Assembly: GCF_014647875.1 (NCBI RefSeq)
Contig: NZ_BMQA01000017.1
Coordinates: forward strand, 104,453-168,452
Reading direction: 5' to 3'
Source: Streptomyces brasiliensis
GTDB taxonomy: Bacteria > Actinomycetota > Actinomycetes > Streptomycetales > Streptomycetaceae
DNA length: 64,000 nt
Positions 8,026 through 15,638 of this stretch are shown piece after piece (position 1 is the stretch's first letter; the number at the start of each line of letters is the position of its first letter). Below the pieces are notes generated by a model. It had not been told where the DNA came from, made no database searches, and saw only the letters and a list, made by a program, of their open reading frames with translations. The translations under genes were made by a program, and so were the position numbers.

Positions 8026-9398
8026 GAGTCTCCTTCCGGTGGCATGTCGGCGCGCTTCACGGGGCCGGGTGAGAGGTGGTGCGCCGCGTGGTGCTCCGGG
8101 CCGACCCGGGCCAGTTCCGGTGAGGCCGTGTCCAGCGGGACCGACCAGGCGCGGACCAGCCCCAACTGGACGGCCTGGCGCGGCAGTACGGCGTCCAGGA
8201 GCCAGTCGGCGGCGACCCGGATCCGGTTGCCGGGCATCGCCGCGAGGTGGTAGCCGCGGGTGACCACCCCCGCCGGCAGCCCCTTGAGCGGTACCCCGAG
8301 CGGGTTGGCGGCAGCCTGCGCACCGCCCAGGTCGACCACGAAGCCCAGGTCGCGGTGGCGGTACGCGCGGCGCTCCCCGGCACCGAGCGAGGCGGCCACG
8401 TTTTCGGCGGCCACCCGGCCCTGCCGCCAGGCGTGCTGGGCCGTCATCGGCGTCAGCTCGCCGGGACGCTCGAGGTCGGGCACGGCGGCCGCGTCGCCGC
8501 ACGCGAACACCTCGGGGTGACCGGGCACCTGGAGGTACGGGTCGACGACGAGCCGGCCGCGCTCCAGCGGCCGTCCGGTGTCCGCGACGAGCGGATCGGG
8601 CCGTACGCCGACGCACCACACGAGGGTCCGTGACTCGACGAACTCGCCGTCGGTGAGCAGCACGCCGTCGTGGGTGGCCTCTTTCACGGAGGTGCCCATA
8701 CGGACGTCGACTCCGCGCTGCCGGAGCACTTCGTCGGCGGTACGCGAGAGCCGCTCGTCCATCTCGGGCAGCACGCGCGGCGCGACGTCGAGGAGCAGCC
8801 AGCGGGGCCGTACCCCGCCCGGCAGGGGCCGCCTGCGGGTCATCCGGTCGGTGTACATCTGCATCTGCGCGGCCACTTCGGTGCCGGTGTACCCGGCGCC
8901 GACCACGACGAAGGTGCAGCGCGCGGCGCACCCCTTGGTGTCGCCGGCCGCGGCGGCCAGCTCCATCTGGCGGGTCACGTGGTCGCGCAGGTACAGCGCC
9001 TCGGGCAGACCGCGGTAGCCGTGGGCGTGCTCGGCGACCCCCGGGATCGGCAACAGTTTGTTGACGCTGCCGACGGACAGCACGAGCCGGTCGTAGGCCA
9101 GGGTCCCGGTGCCGCCCTCGGGGTCCATGTAGTGCACGGTGCGCTCGTCGAAGTCGACGCGGTCCGCCTCGCCGAGCACCGGGCGCACCCCGCGCAGGGT
9201 GCCGGAGAGGGAGACGGTGACCCGGCGCGGTTCCAGGATCCCGGCGGAGACCTGGGGCAGCAGGGGCAGGTACAGGAAGTAGTCGGTCGGGTTCAGCAGG
9301 GTGACGTCGGCCCGGTGCCGGAGCTGCCGGGGCAGTCGGCGGGCCGTCCGGTACCCGGCGAACCCGGCGCCGACGATCACGATGCGGGGTCGGCTCAC
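8022..9398 (-). CDS. NAD(P)/FAD-dependent oxidoreductase (type II NADH dehydrogenase-like)
   Basis: The 458-residue flavoprotein has two dinucleotide-binding folds: IVIVGAGFAG (6-15) for FAD and FVVVGAGYTGTEVAAQM near residue 165 for NAD(P)H. The FACGDAAAVPD segment near residue 310 closes the FAD site. The pattern fits NDH-2 and ferredoxin reductase-like enzymes that pass electrons from NADH to quinone without pumping protons. The GTG at 9398 was chosen because GGAGG sits 8 nt upstream and the Rossmann motif then begins at residue 6. It is first in a coupled run with transketolase and LigD-Pol. Confidence 0.88.
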   Translation of the reverse strand: MSRPRIVIVGAGFAGYRTARRLPRQLRHRADVTLLNPTDYFLYLPLLPQVSAGILEPRRVTVSLSGTLRGVRPVLGEADRVDFDERTVHYMDPEGGTGTLAYDRLVLSVGSVNKLLPIPGVAEHAHGYRGLPEALYLRDHVTRQMELAAAAGDTKGCAARCTFVVVGAGYTGTEVAAQMQMYTDRMTRRRPLPGGVRPRWLLLDVAPRVLPEMDERLSRTADEVLRQRGVDVRMGTSVKEATHDGVLLTDGEFVESRTLVWCVGVRPDPLVADTGRPLERGRLVVDPYLQVPGHPEVFACGDAAAVPDLERPGELTPMTAQHAWRQGRVAAENVAASLGAGERRAYRHRDLGFVVDLGGAQAAANPLGVPLKGLPAGVVTRGYHLAAMPGNRIRVAADWLLDAVLPRQAVQLGLVRAWSVPLDTASPELARVGPEHHAAHHLSPGPVKRADMPPEGDS

Positions 9399-9486
9399 GG
9401 TGCGCCTCCGGCGGTGTGACGGGTCCGAGGCCTTTCGCGTAACCCTGCTCGGGGCGCTCAAACGGGCCGCGCCATACCGCTCACCG

Positions 9487-9891
9487 TCACGCTCTGTGGT
9501 GCGGTACGTCCGGATCCGTCCTGGGCCGGTCGGGCGGCGCGGGCGGATACGGCGGTATGCCCGGGTCGGCCCGCGGGCCGCCCGGCGCCCCGGCCGCCGT
9601 CCTCGGGCGGGCGGCGCCGCGCAGCAGGTAGGCCGCGGTACCCAGAAGCGCCGCGGTGATCAGCGCGGCGGCCCAGCCCGGCAGGGCTACCGCCAGCGCC
9701 AGTCCCAGGGCGAGCGCGAGGGCCCCGCCCGCGTACAGGGCGAGGGTGCCGGACGCGGCGTACAGCTGGGCCGTGCGGCGCTGCTTGCGCGTCTGCTCGC
9801 GCACCTCGTCGCGCACGGTCTCGCGTGCCACCAGCGCCAGCTCGTCCACCAGTTCTTTGTCCAGGTGCTCCAGGTGATCAAGGCCTGCCAT
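9487..9891 (-). CDS. Phage-holin-family (holin-X/DUF1469-like) membrane protein
   Basis: The 134-residue protein has an amphipathic, Glu/Arg-rich N-terminal half (DHLEHLDKELVDELALVARETV), two hydrophobic segments (about 45-68 and 70-90) and a proline-rich C-terminal tail. This is the layout of actinobacterial holin-X proteins, which despite the name are ordinary chromosomal membrane proteins of unknown role. An upstream GTG at 9927 would add 12 residues; the ATG at 9891 is preferred because the family typically begins near MAGLDHLEHL. A TACTCG hexamer six bases before the ATG resembles a leaderless -10 box but lacks the final T. Confidence 0.65.
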   Translation of the reverse strand: MAGLDHLEHLDKELVDELALVARETVRDEVREQTRKQRRTAQLYAASGTLALYAGGALALALGLALAVALPGWAAALITAALLGTAAYLLRGAARPRTAAGAPGGPRADPGIPPYPPAPPDRPRTDPDVPHHRA

Positions 9892-9984
9892 GACCGCCGA
9901 GTACCCGTCCCGCGCGACCGGTAACACGGCCCACGGGAGCGCGGCGATCTTGTGAAGTGATCACCTGCCCCGACCGCCCGCAAC

Positions 9985-9990
9985 TAGGCT
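9985..9990 (+). promoter_or_regulatory. -10 element of a leaderless promoter (VOC gene)
   Basis: TAGGCT ends 7 nt before the ATG at 9998 and no ribosome-binding site fits between. This places the transcription start at or next to the start codon. Confidence 0.6.
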
Positions 9991-9997
9991 CGTGCGC

Positions 9998-10345
9998 ATG
10001 GAGATTCTGGGCGCCTCACTGCGTATCTGTGTCGACGACCTCGAGACCGCGATCCCCTTCTACGAACGCCTCGCGGGCGGCACCGCTCTCCGGTTCGAAC
10101 GCGGCGGTGTCCAGGTGGCCGCCATCGGCTCCTTCCTGCTGATGAGCGGCCCCGAGTCCGAGCTGGAGGTGCTGCGCAAGGTGGCCGCGACGATAGCGGT
10201 CAAGGACGTGGACGAGGCCCACCGGCTGCTCACGGACCTCGGCGCCCACGTCCTCGCGGGCCCGGTCCCCACTCCGGCGGGCCGCAATCTGCTGGCGATG
10301 CATCCGGACGGCTCGCTGTTCGAGTACGTGGACCATCGCGCCTGA
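9998..10345 (+). CDS. VOC family protein (glyoxalase/bleomycin-resistance fold)
   Basis: The 115-residue protein is one glyoxalase-like half: beta strand LRICVDDLETAIPFYERLAG, then an EVLRKVAATIAVKDVDEAHRLL segment, then NLLAMHPDGSLFEYVDH with the C-terminal metal-binding Glu of the fold. Single-domain members dimerise to build the active site; functions range from lyases to antibiotic binding, and nothing here specifies one. An in-frame GTG two codons upstream (9992) is possible, but the -10 hexamer at 9985-9990 puts transcription start at about 9998. It lies between divergent and convergent reverse-strand genes, so it is probably monocistronic. Confidence 0.8.
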   Translation: MEILGASLRICVDDLETAIPFYERLAGGTALRFERGGVQVAAIGSFLLMSGPESELEVLRKVAATIAVKDVDEAHRLLTDLGAHVLAGPVPTPAGRNLLAMHPDGSLFEYVDHRA

Positions 10346-10351
10346 TCCGGA

Positions 10352-11584
10352 TCACCGGTCCTCGGCCACGGCCCGCGCCAGCCGGCGGGCCACCGGCCGC
10401 AGCTCGCGCTCCACGGCCCGCACGGTCCTGTCGTCGCAGACGACGGCCGGCTCGCCCGGGCCGCGCCGGTCGAGCAGGGCCATGCGCAGATGCGTGGGCG
10501 GGTGGGTGTCATCCACGTGGTGCCATGTCAACTCGCTGATCCGGCGCAGCCGTTCACGCTCACGGGCGGGTACGGCGGCCACGTGCTCGGCGAGCAGCGC
10601 CCACAGCCGCTCGTCCCGCGGCGCCTCCCCGTCCGCCGCCAGCCGCCGCAACTCCTCCTCGACGCGTTCGGCGTGCAGCAGCGTCTCGATGAGGCCCAGC
10701 GCGGCCTCGGTGGAGGCGATCCGCGCGGCCACGTCGTCGGCGAGGTACTCGCGGCGCGGGAAGCCGTGCACCGAGAGCCGGTCGAGGAGCCGGAGCACGG
10801 ACTGGGCGGTGTGGTGCGGCACGGTGAGCAGCGCCCGGACGGCCCGGTACCGGCCGCGCTCCGGACGCAGCAGGTACTCCCACACGCGCAGCGTGTTCAG
10901 CGCGGTGCCCACGGTGAGCCCGTGCCGGGTGTCCCCGCCCGCGAAGTGACCCAGTTCGTGCCCGAGGAGCGCGACCCGCTGCTGGGGCGTGAGTACGTAC
11001 CAGAGGCCGAGCCCGAGGTGCAGCACCCGCCGGCGGATCCCGTACGACCCCACGGCCGCATTGAACCAGGGGTCCACCACGACGACGTCGACGCTCCGCG
11101 TCCCGAGTTCCGCGGCGACGGAGTCGATCAGCCGGAACAGCCGTGGCGCGTCCGCCCGGCGCAGCCGGGTCGGGCCCGAGCCGAGCCGGGGGACGCGGGG
11201 GCGCAGGAACGGGAAGAGCAGTACGAGCACACCTCCGGCCGCGAGCGCGAAGGGCTGCGGCCACCCGAGGACGATCAGCGCGGCCCCGGCGGCGAGCAGG
11301 GCGAGCGACGACGCGTGGACCAGCAACCCGAGCGCGTACGACGCGAGATGAGCCGGTGTGAGCCGTACACGCCGCCCCTGAGTGCCGTCACGGGCCAGCT
11401 CCTCGAACACGTCAGTGCCGTGTCGCCCGGCCAGTTCGCGCCGCAAGGTCGCCGTGCCGCCGACGCCGTAGACGAACAGCTCGGGCGCCACGTTCCAGTC
11501 GCACGCGGCGCACCAGGCCGGGTAGCCCTCGTCGGCGGGCATGGCGGCTCCGCACTGCGGACAGCGCTGTGTGTCGTCGGCCAC
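10352..11584 (-). CDS. M48-family zinc metalloprotease with N-terminal zinc ribbon
   Basis: The 410-residue protein starts with a zinc ribbon (CPQCG at 8-12, CAAC at 25-28). Two hydrophobic segments follow (about 82-104 and 107-127), then an M48 peptidase domain with the catalytic HELGH at 209-213. The layout resembles HtpX-like membrane proteases, but the N-terminal ribbon is an additional module. It presumably degrades damaged membrane proteins, by analogy only. The GTG at 11584 has GAGGAGGG immediately upstream; earlier ATG codons do not. Confidence 0.85.
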   Translation of the reverse strand: MADDTQRCPQCGAAMPADEGYPAWCAACDWNVAPELFVYGVGGTATLRRELAGRHGTDVFEELARDGTQGRRVRLTPAHLASYALGLLVHASSLALLAAGAALIVLGWPQPFALAAGGVLVLLFPFLRPRVPRLGSGPTRLRRADAPRLFRLIDSVAAELGTRSVDVVVVDPWFNAAVGSYGIRRRVLHLGLGLWYVLTPQQRVALLGHELGHFAGGDTRHGLTVGTALNTLRVWEYLLRPERGRYRAVRALLTVPHHTAQSVLRLLDRLSVHGFPRREYLADDVAARIASTEAALGLIETLLHAERVEEELRRLAADGEAPRDERLWALLAEHVAAVPARERERLRRISELTWHHVDDTHPPTHLRMALLDRRGPGEPAVVCDDRTVRAVERELRPVARRLARAVAEDR

Positions 11585-11684
11585 GGCACCCTCCTCGCCG
11601 AATCGGGACACGCCCCGGGTGTTGTCGGCGACGAAGGCCGCCGGTCGTCCGGTTCGCCCGCGGCGGTACCAACTGCCGTACGTC

Positions 11685-13646
11685 TCAAGGGGTGGTGGGA
11701 CGCATACGGAAGTCGTAGCGGGCGGGCAGCGGCTCGTCGGTGAGACGGGACCACAACCGGCCGACGGCCTCGTCGCCCTCTCGCAGGTCGGCCACCTCGA
11801 AGCCCGCGTCGAACACGGCCCGGGCCTCCCCGCGCCGCCCCTCGACGAGCAGCAACTCGGCCTCGATCAGCCGGAATCGGCCGCCGGCCCGGGTCGCCGG
11901 GCGCAGCCGGTCCCACACCGCGCGGGCCTGGGCCGCCCGCCGGACCGCGAGCAGCGCCTGGAGGGCCTCGCGGCCGAGCGCGGCGGTGGCCGCGGTCCAC
12001 TGCGCGCCGTCGTCGCGCCGCTCATGGCAGAGGTCGTCGAAGGCGTCGGCGTACCGGTCGGCGGCCCGTTCGTGCTGGCCGGACTCCCGGTCGGCGACGG
12101 CGAGGCAGCGCAGCAACGGCCAGAGCGACGGGGCGAGTTCGAGGGCCCTCTCCCAGCTGCGCACCGCCTGCGCGCGGTCGCCGGCGTGCCACTGGGCGAC
12201 ACCGAGGTGGTACTCGGTGAGCGGGGTGGCGGGCGCCGTCTCCAGCATGTCGCGCCAGTGCGGGGCGACCAGGGACTCACCCGGCGGCCGCACCCGGCGC
12301 GGTTCGGGGAAGGAGCCGGAGCGCAGCAGCTCAAGCCAGGGCGCCTGGGCCTCGCCCAGCGTGGACTCGTCGAAGGGAGTGCCGGGCAGCTTCCAGCCGC
12401 CGCGCCGCACTTCGAGCGCGCCCCAGCCGGACCCGGTGGCCAGAATCTCGCCGGGTTCGGCGTCGGCGTACGGCTTCCAGGCGGCGTACGCGGCGTCGAC
12501 GTCCGCCCGTGGCAGGGCCGCCTGCAGCCGCTCCTCGGCGGTGCGCAGGACGGCGGGCCACTCGCCGTCCGGCGGTGCGTCGAGCGGGCCGTACGCCTCC
12601 AGCCAGGACACCTCGCTCTCCGCCTCGAGGCGTACGTGCTCCAGCTGGGTGCGGGCGAGACCGGCCTGGATCTCGCAGTAGCCGCCGGTACCGGGTTCGG
12701 TGAGCCACTCCTGCCAGCGCCGGCCGCCCGGCTCCACGCCCCAGACGAACAGCTTGCGTCCGCGCAGCACGCCCGTGGACGTCTGCACCAGTCCGTGCCC
12801 GTCGGCGTCGAGCGCGGCGATCCAGCGACGCCGGCCGTCGGGCACCTCGTAGAAGTAGTCGGCGGCGTAGGGGCTGTTGAGCGGGTACGTGCGGTCGATG
12901 CCGTCGTAGGACGGGACGGGCACCCGGCGCAGCATGCGCTCGTACCCGAAGTGCCAGGCCTCCTCGGCGGGGGCGAGCACCCGGCACTCCTCGGGCACGG
13001 CGATGTTGGACCACCAGTACGCCGGCACGGGCCGCTCGTGCGGATTGCGGACGCGGACGCCGACGTACAGGAAGTCGGAGCCGTCCGGCAGCCACAGGTC
13101 GACCTGGAAGGGCAGGTCGCGCAGCCGCTCCCACTCCCACAGGCGCAGCATCTCCCCGCCGTCGGGAGCGGGGACGCGGGCGGCGTGCAGGGGCGAGCAG
13201 GAGAGGGTGGTGTGGCCGGTGGCGCCGATGTTCCACTCGATGCCGCCGGAGTACCAGGCGCCGTTGAGGGCGAAGTTGGCGGGCTGGAACACCGGGTTGC
13301 GGTAGAGGAGTTCACGGCCGGTCGGCAGGTGGACCAGGGAGGCGACCCGGCCGCCGAGGCCGGGCAGGACGGTGGCGCGCAGCCGGTCGTTCTCCAGCAC
13401 GAACGCGTCGAGGCCGCGCGGCTCATGCGCCCTGGCGTACCCGTCCCTCACCCGGACCGGCAGCAGGCTGCGCAGCGGCTCGTAGCCGACCTGCCGAGCC
13501 ATGTCCCGTGGCAGTTCGTCGCGGTCCCGGTCCTCGATGCGGTGGACCTCGTCGAGCGGGCGGAGCGGGGGCAGGGGGTTGTCGGGACCCAACTCGGCTG
13601 CGGGCAGGGTCAGTACCTCACGTCGGATCGTCGTCACGATCACCAT
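11685..13646 (-). CDS. DUF5107 domain protein with TPR-like C-terminal half
   Basis: The 653-residue protein has an N-terminal DUF5107 region (about 40-330) rich in aromatic beta-strand motifs such as WYSGGIEWNIGATGH and PAYWWSNIAVPE, resembling the galactose-mutarotase-like sandwich. The C-terminal half has helical repeats (YHLGVAQWHAGDRAQAVRSW, ADRYADAF) typical of TPRs. Such proteins are probably carbohydrate-related, with no defined reaction. The ATG at 13646 is chosen from the start of family similarity (TTIRREVLTLP); a GTG two codons on is an alternative. Divergent from the DUF6204 gene. Confidence 0.8.
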   Translation of the reverse strand: MVIVTTIRREVLTLPAAELGPDNPLPPLRPLDEVHRIEDRDRDELPRDMARQVGYEPLRSLLPVRVRDGYARAHEPRGLDAFVLENDRLRATVLPGLGGRVASLVHLPTGRELLYRNPVFQPANFALNGAWYSGGIEWNIGATGHTTLSCSPLHAARVPAPDGGEMLRLWEWERLRDLPFQVDLWLPDGSDFLYVGVRVRNPHERPVPAYWWSNIAVPEECRVLAPAEEAWHFGYERMLRRVPVPSYDGIDRTYPLNSPYAADYFYEVPDGRRRWIAALDADGHGLVQTSTGVLRGRKLFVWGVEPGGRRWQEWLTEPGTGGYCEIQAGLARTQLEHVRLEAESEVSWLEAYGPLDAPPDGEWPAVLRTAEERLQAALPRADVDAAYAAWKPYADAEPGEILATGSGWGALEVRRGGWKLPGTPFDESTLGEAQAPWLELLRSGSFPEPRRVRPPGESLVAPHWRDMLETAPATPLTEYHLGVAQWHAGDRAQAVRSWERALELAPSLWPLLRCLAVADRESGQHERAADRYADAFDDLCHERRDDGAQWTAATAALGREALQALLAVRRAAQARAVWDRLRPATRAGGRFRLIEAELLLVEGRRGEARAVFDAGFEVADLREGDEAVGRLWSRLTDEPLPARYDFRMRPTTP

Positions 13647-13803
13647 GGAACCCGCGGACCGGTGAGTCGGCCAGAGCCGCGACCGGTCAGGATTGCGCAA
13701 AAGCGGCGGGGACGCCGGAGGGGGCCGGAAATTCCGTGTGCGGGGGGTGCCTGGCGACGTACAGTCGCTCGTCCATCGAACGCGAAGCGGAACGGAACGG
13801 CAC

Positions 13804-14154
13804 ATGAGCGGTGAGCAGCACACCTACCGGGTCATCGTCCGGGGCACCTGGGACGGGCTGACCGACCGGGCCCGGGAGCGGCTGCTGGCCGAGGCGGCGG
13901 AGCACGGGCTGACGAGCATGCGGTTCACCGAGGAGGGCACGCTGTCGTACGAGCCCACGCCGCTGAAGCATTTCTCGATGCGGTTCGTGGTGGTGTCGGA
14001 CGCGGCCGACGGCGAGGAGATGGCGGGCGCGATCGCGGAGGACCGCGCCGAGACCGTACTGCGCGGCCTCGGCTACGGCTTCACCGGACTGAAGTCGACC
14101 GTCACGGACCTCGACACCATGAAGATCAACTTCAAGCCCGCATCTCGGCGGTGA
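13804..14154 (+). CDS. DUF6204 family protein
   Basis: The 116-residue protein starts MSGEQHTYRVIVRGTWDGLT and alternates beta-strand and helical segments, with FSMRFVVVSDAADGEE in the middle and a C-terminal GLKSTVTDLDTMKIN. It matches the actinobacterial DUF6204 family as I remember it; function unknown. No signal peptide or membrane segment is visible. TACAGT at 13760-13765 could be a -10 box, giving a short leader. The 3' end overlaps the convergent GNAT gene by 23 bp. Confidence 0.75.
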   Translation: MSGEQHTYRVIVRGTWDGLTDRARERLLAEAAEHGLTSMRFTEEGTLSYEPTPLKHFSMRFVVVSDAADGEEMAGAIAEDRAETVLRGLGYGFTGLKSTVTDLDTMKINFKPASRR

Positions 14155-14677
14155 TCGCCCAGCGCTCGTGGTCCCGCCAGGCCCCGTCGATGAAGATCAT
14201 GTCGGGCGAGAAGCCCTCGAGCCGGAATCCGGCACCGCGGGCGAGGGCGATGGAGGCGGCGTTGCCGGGCTGCACGTTGATCTCCAGCCGGTGCAGCCGC
14301 ATCGGCCCGAACGCGTACCCCACCACGAGGTCGAGGGCCTCGCGCATCAGCCCGCGCCCGGCCGCGTGCGCGAAGACGCCGTAGCCGAGGGCGCCGCACT
14401 GGAAGCCGCCCTCGACGATGTTGTTGATGTTGACGAACCCGGCGATGGCCCCACCGGCCTTCTCGCAGACCAGGAAGCCTGCCTTCGTCGGGTCCTCGAT
14501 CAGCCGCCCCGCGTACGCGGCGTACGCCGCCTCCGTGACCGGCGGGAACAGCCACGGCTGGTGCAGGGCCTTGCTCTCCCGGGCCCGGGCGGTGAACTCG
14601 GCACCATCCTCGAGGGTGAAGTGACGTAGCCCCACGCGGGGCCCCTCGGCGAGATAGCGGGATGCGGTGTGCGGCAT
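14132..14677 (-). CDS. GNAT N-acetyltransferase (RimJ/RimL type)
   Basis: The 181-residue protein has the RimJ/RimL-like order: an N-terminal GPRVGLRHFTLEDGAEF strand, GAIAGFVNINNI, CGALGYGVFAHAAGRGLMREALDLVVGYAF (acetyl-CoA binding loop), RLEINVQPGNAASIALARGAGFRLEG and a final tail. These enzymes acetylate protein N-termini or small amines; the substrate is not predictable here. It is apparently leaderless: TAGGCT lies 6 nt before the ATG. Confidence 0.88.
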   Translation of the reverse strand: MPHTASRYLAEGPRVGLRHFTLEDGAEFTARARESKALHQPWLFPPVTEAAYAAYAGRLIEDPTKAGFLVCEKAGGAIAGFVNINNIVEGGFQCGALGYGVFAHAAGRGLMREALDLVVGYAFGPMRLHRLEINVQPGNAASIALARGAGFRLEGFSPDMIFIDGAWRDHERWAITAEMRA

Positions 14678-14683
14678 CCCGCC

Positions 14684-14689
14684 AGCCTA
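14684..14689 (-). promoter_or_regulatory. -10 element of a leaderless promoter (GNAT gene)
   Basis: On the reverse strand TAGGCT is followed by GGCGGG and then the ATG at 14677, a 6-nt gap with no room for a ribosome-binding site. Confidence 0.55.
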
Positions 14690-14714
14690 CGCCGCCCGGC
14701 CCGGGTGACCGGGC

Positions 14715-15638
14715 TCAGCGCAGGGCGGGCTCGTCCAGGATCAGCGTGCCCGCGTCCGCGTCCAGTTCGGCCGTGACCCCGAGCGGCATCGTGAGCGCGC
14801 CCTCGCAGTGCCCGAAGCCGAACTCCTCCACGACCGGAACGCCCAGCCCGCCCAGTCGGTCGGCGAGCATCGGGCGCAGCTCCTCGTACGGCCCGCAGCG
14901 GTCCCAGGATCCGAGCGCGATACCGGTGACGTCGTCGAACCAGCCCGAGCGCAGGAGTTGGGTGATGCTCCGGTCCAGGCTGTACGCCCCCTCGCCGACG
15001 TCCTCCAGCAGGACGAGGCCGCCGCGCGCGCCGCCGTGGGTGAGCGGCGTGCCGAGCCCGGCGGCGAGCAGCCGCAGACAGCCGCCGAGCGTGCTGCCCC
15101 TGGCCCGCCCCGGCACCAGGGTGGCGCCCCGGGAGGTGATCGTGCGGACCGTCTCAGGCGCGAACAGGGTGGCGCGCAGATGCTCCTGCGCGTGGGCGTT
15201 CTTGACGAAGTCGACGCCGGCGGCCACTGGCCCGTACAGCGTGACCAGGCCGAGGCGCACGGCGAACGCCTCGTGCAGCGCGGTCGCGTCGCTGAACCCG
15301 ACGAACACCTTCGGCCCGGCGGCGCGCATGGCGTCCCAGTCGAGGAGGTCCACGAGGCGCTGTGCGCCGTAGCCGCCGCGGGCGCAGAGCACGGCGGCCA
15401 CGGACGGGTCGCACCAGGCGCGCTCCAGGTCCGCTGCGCGGTCGGCGTCGGCGCCCGCCAGATAGCCGAGGCCGTCGTGCACATCCAGGACGTGCGGGGC
15501 GACCACCGGTTCCAGGTCCCAGCCGCGCAGGATGTCGAGGCCGGCCTGCAGTCGCTCCTCCTGCACGGGCCCGCTGGGGGCGACGACCGCCACGCGGGCG
15601 CCGGGGGCCAGACGTGGCGGTCTCACGAGGTGGGTCAC
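14715..15638 (-). CDS. S66 family LD-carboxypeptidase
   Basis: The 307-residue protein has the S66 signature: VAVVAPSGP near the N-terminus, CARGGYGAQRLVDLLDWD, nucleophile serine in FVGFSDAT, glutamate in LLEDVGE and histidine in FGHCEGA. Family members remove the terminal D-Ala from muramyl tetrapeptides during peptidoglycan recycling, or resist microcin C-like peptides (MccF). The GTG start overlaps the stop of the S9 peptidase gene (GTGA), so it is translationally coupled as the last gene of a four-peptidase operon. Confidence 0.9.
   Translation of the reverse strand: MTHLVRPPRLAPGARVAVVAPSGPVQEERLQAGLDILRGWDLEPVVAPHVLDVHDGLGYLAGADADRAADLERAWCDPSVAAVLCARGGYGAQRLVDLLDWDAMRAAGPKVFVGFSDATALHEAFAVRLGLVTLYGPVAAGVDFVKNAHAQEHLRATLFAPETVRTITSRGATLVPGRARGSTLGGCLRLLAAGLGTPLTHGGARGGLVLLEDVGEGAYSLDRSITQLLRSGWFDDVTGIALGSWDRCGPYEELRPMLADRLGGLGVPVVEEFGFGHCEGALTMPLGVTAELDADAGTLILDEPALR

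Noticed and set aside
9487..9891. Holin gene as evidence of a prophage
   Set aside because: No phage structural or lysis genes surround it; holin-X proteins are ordinary chromosomal membrane proteins in actinobacteria.
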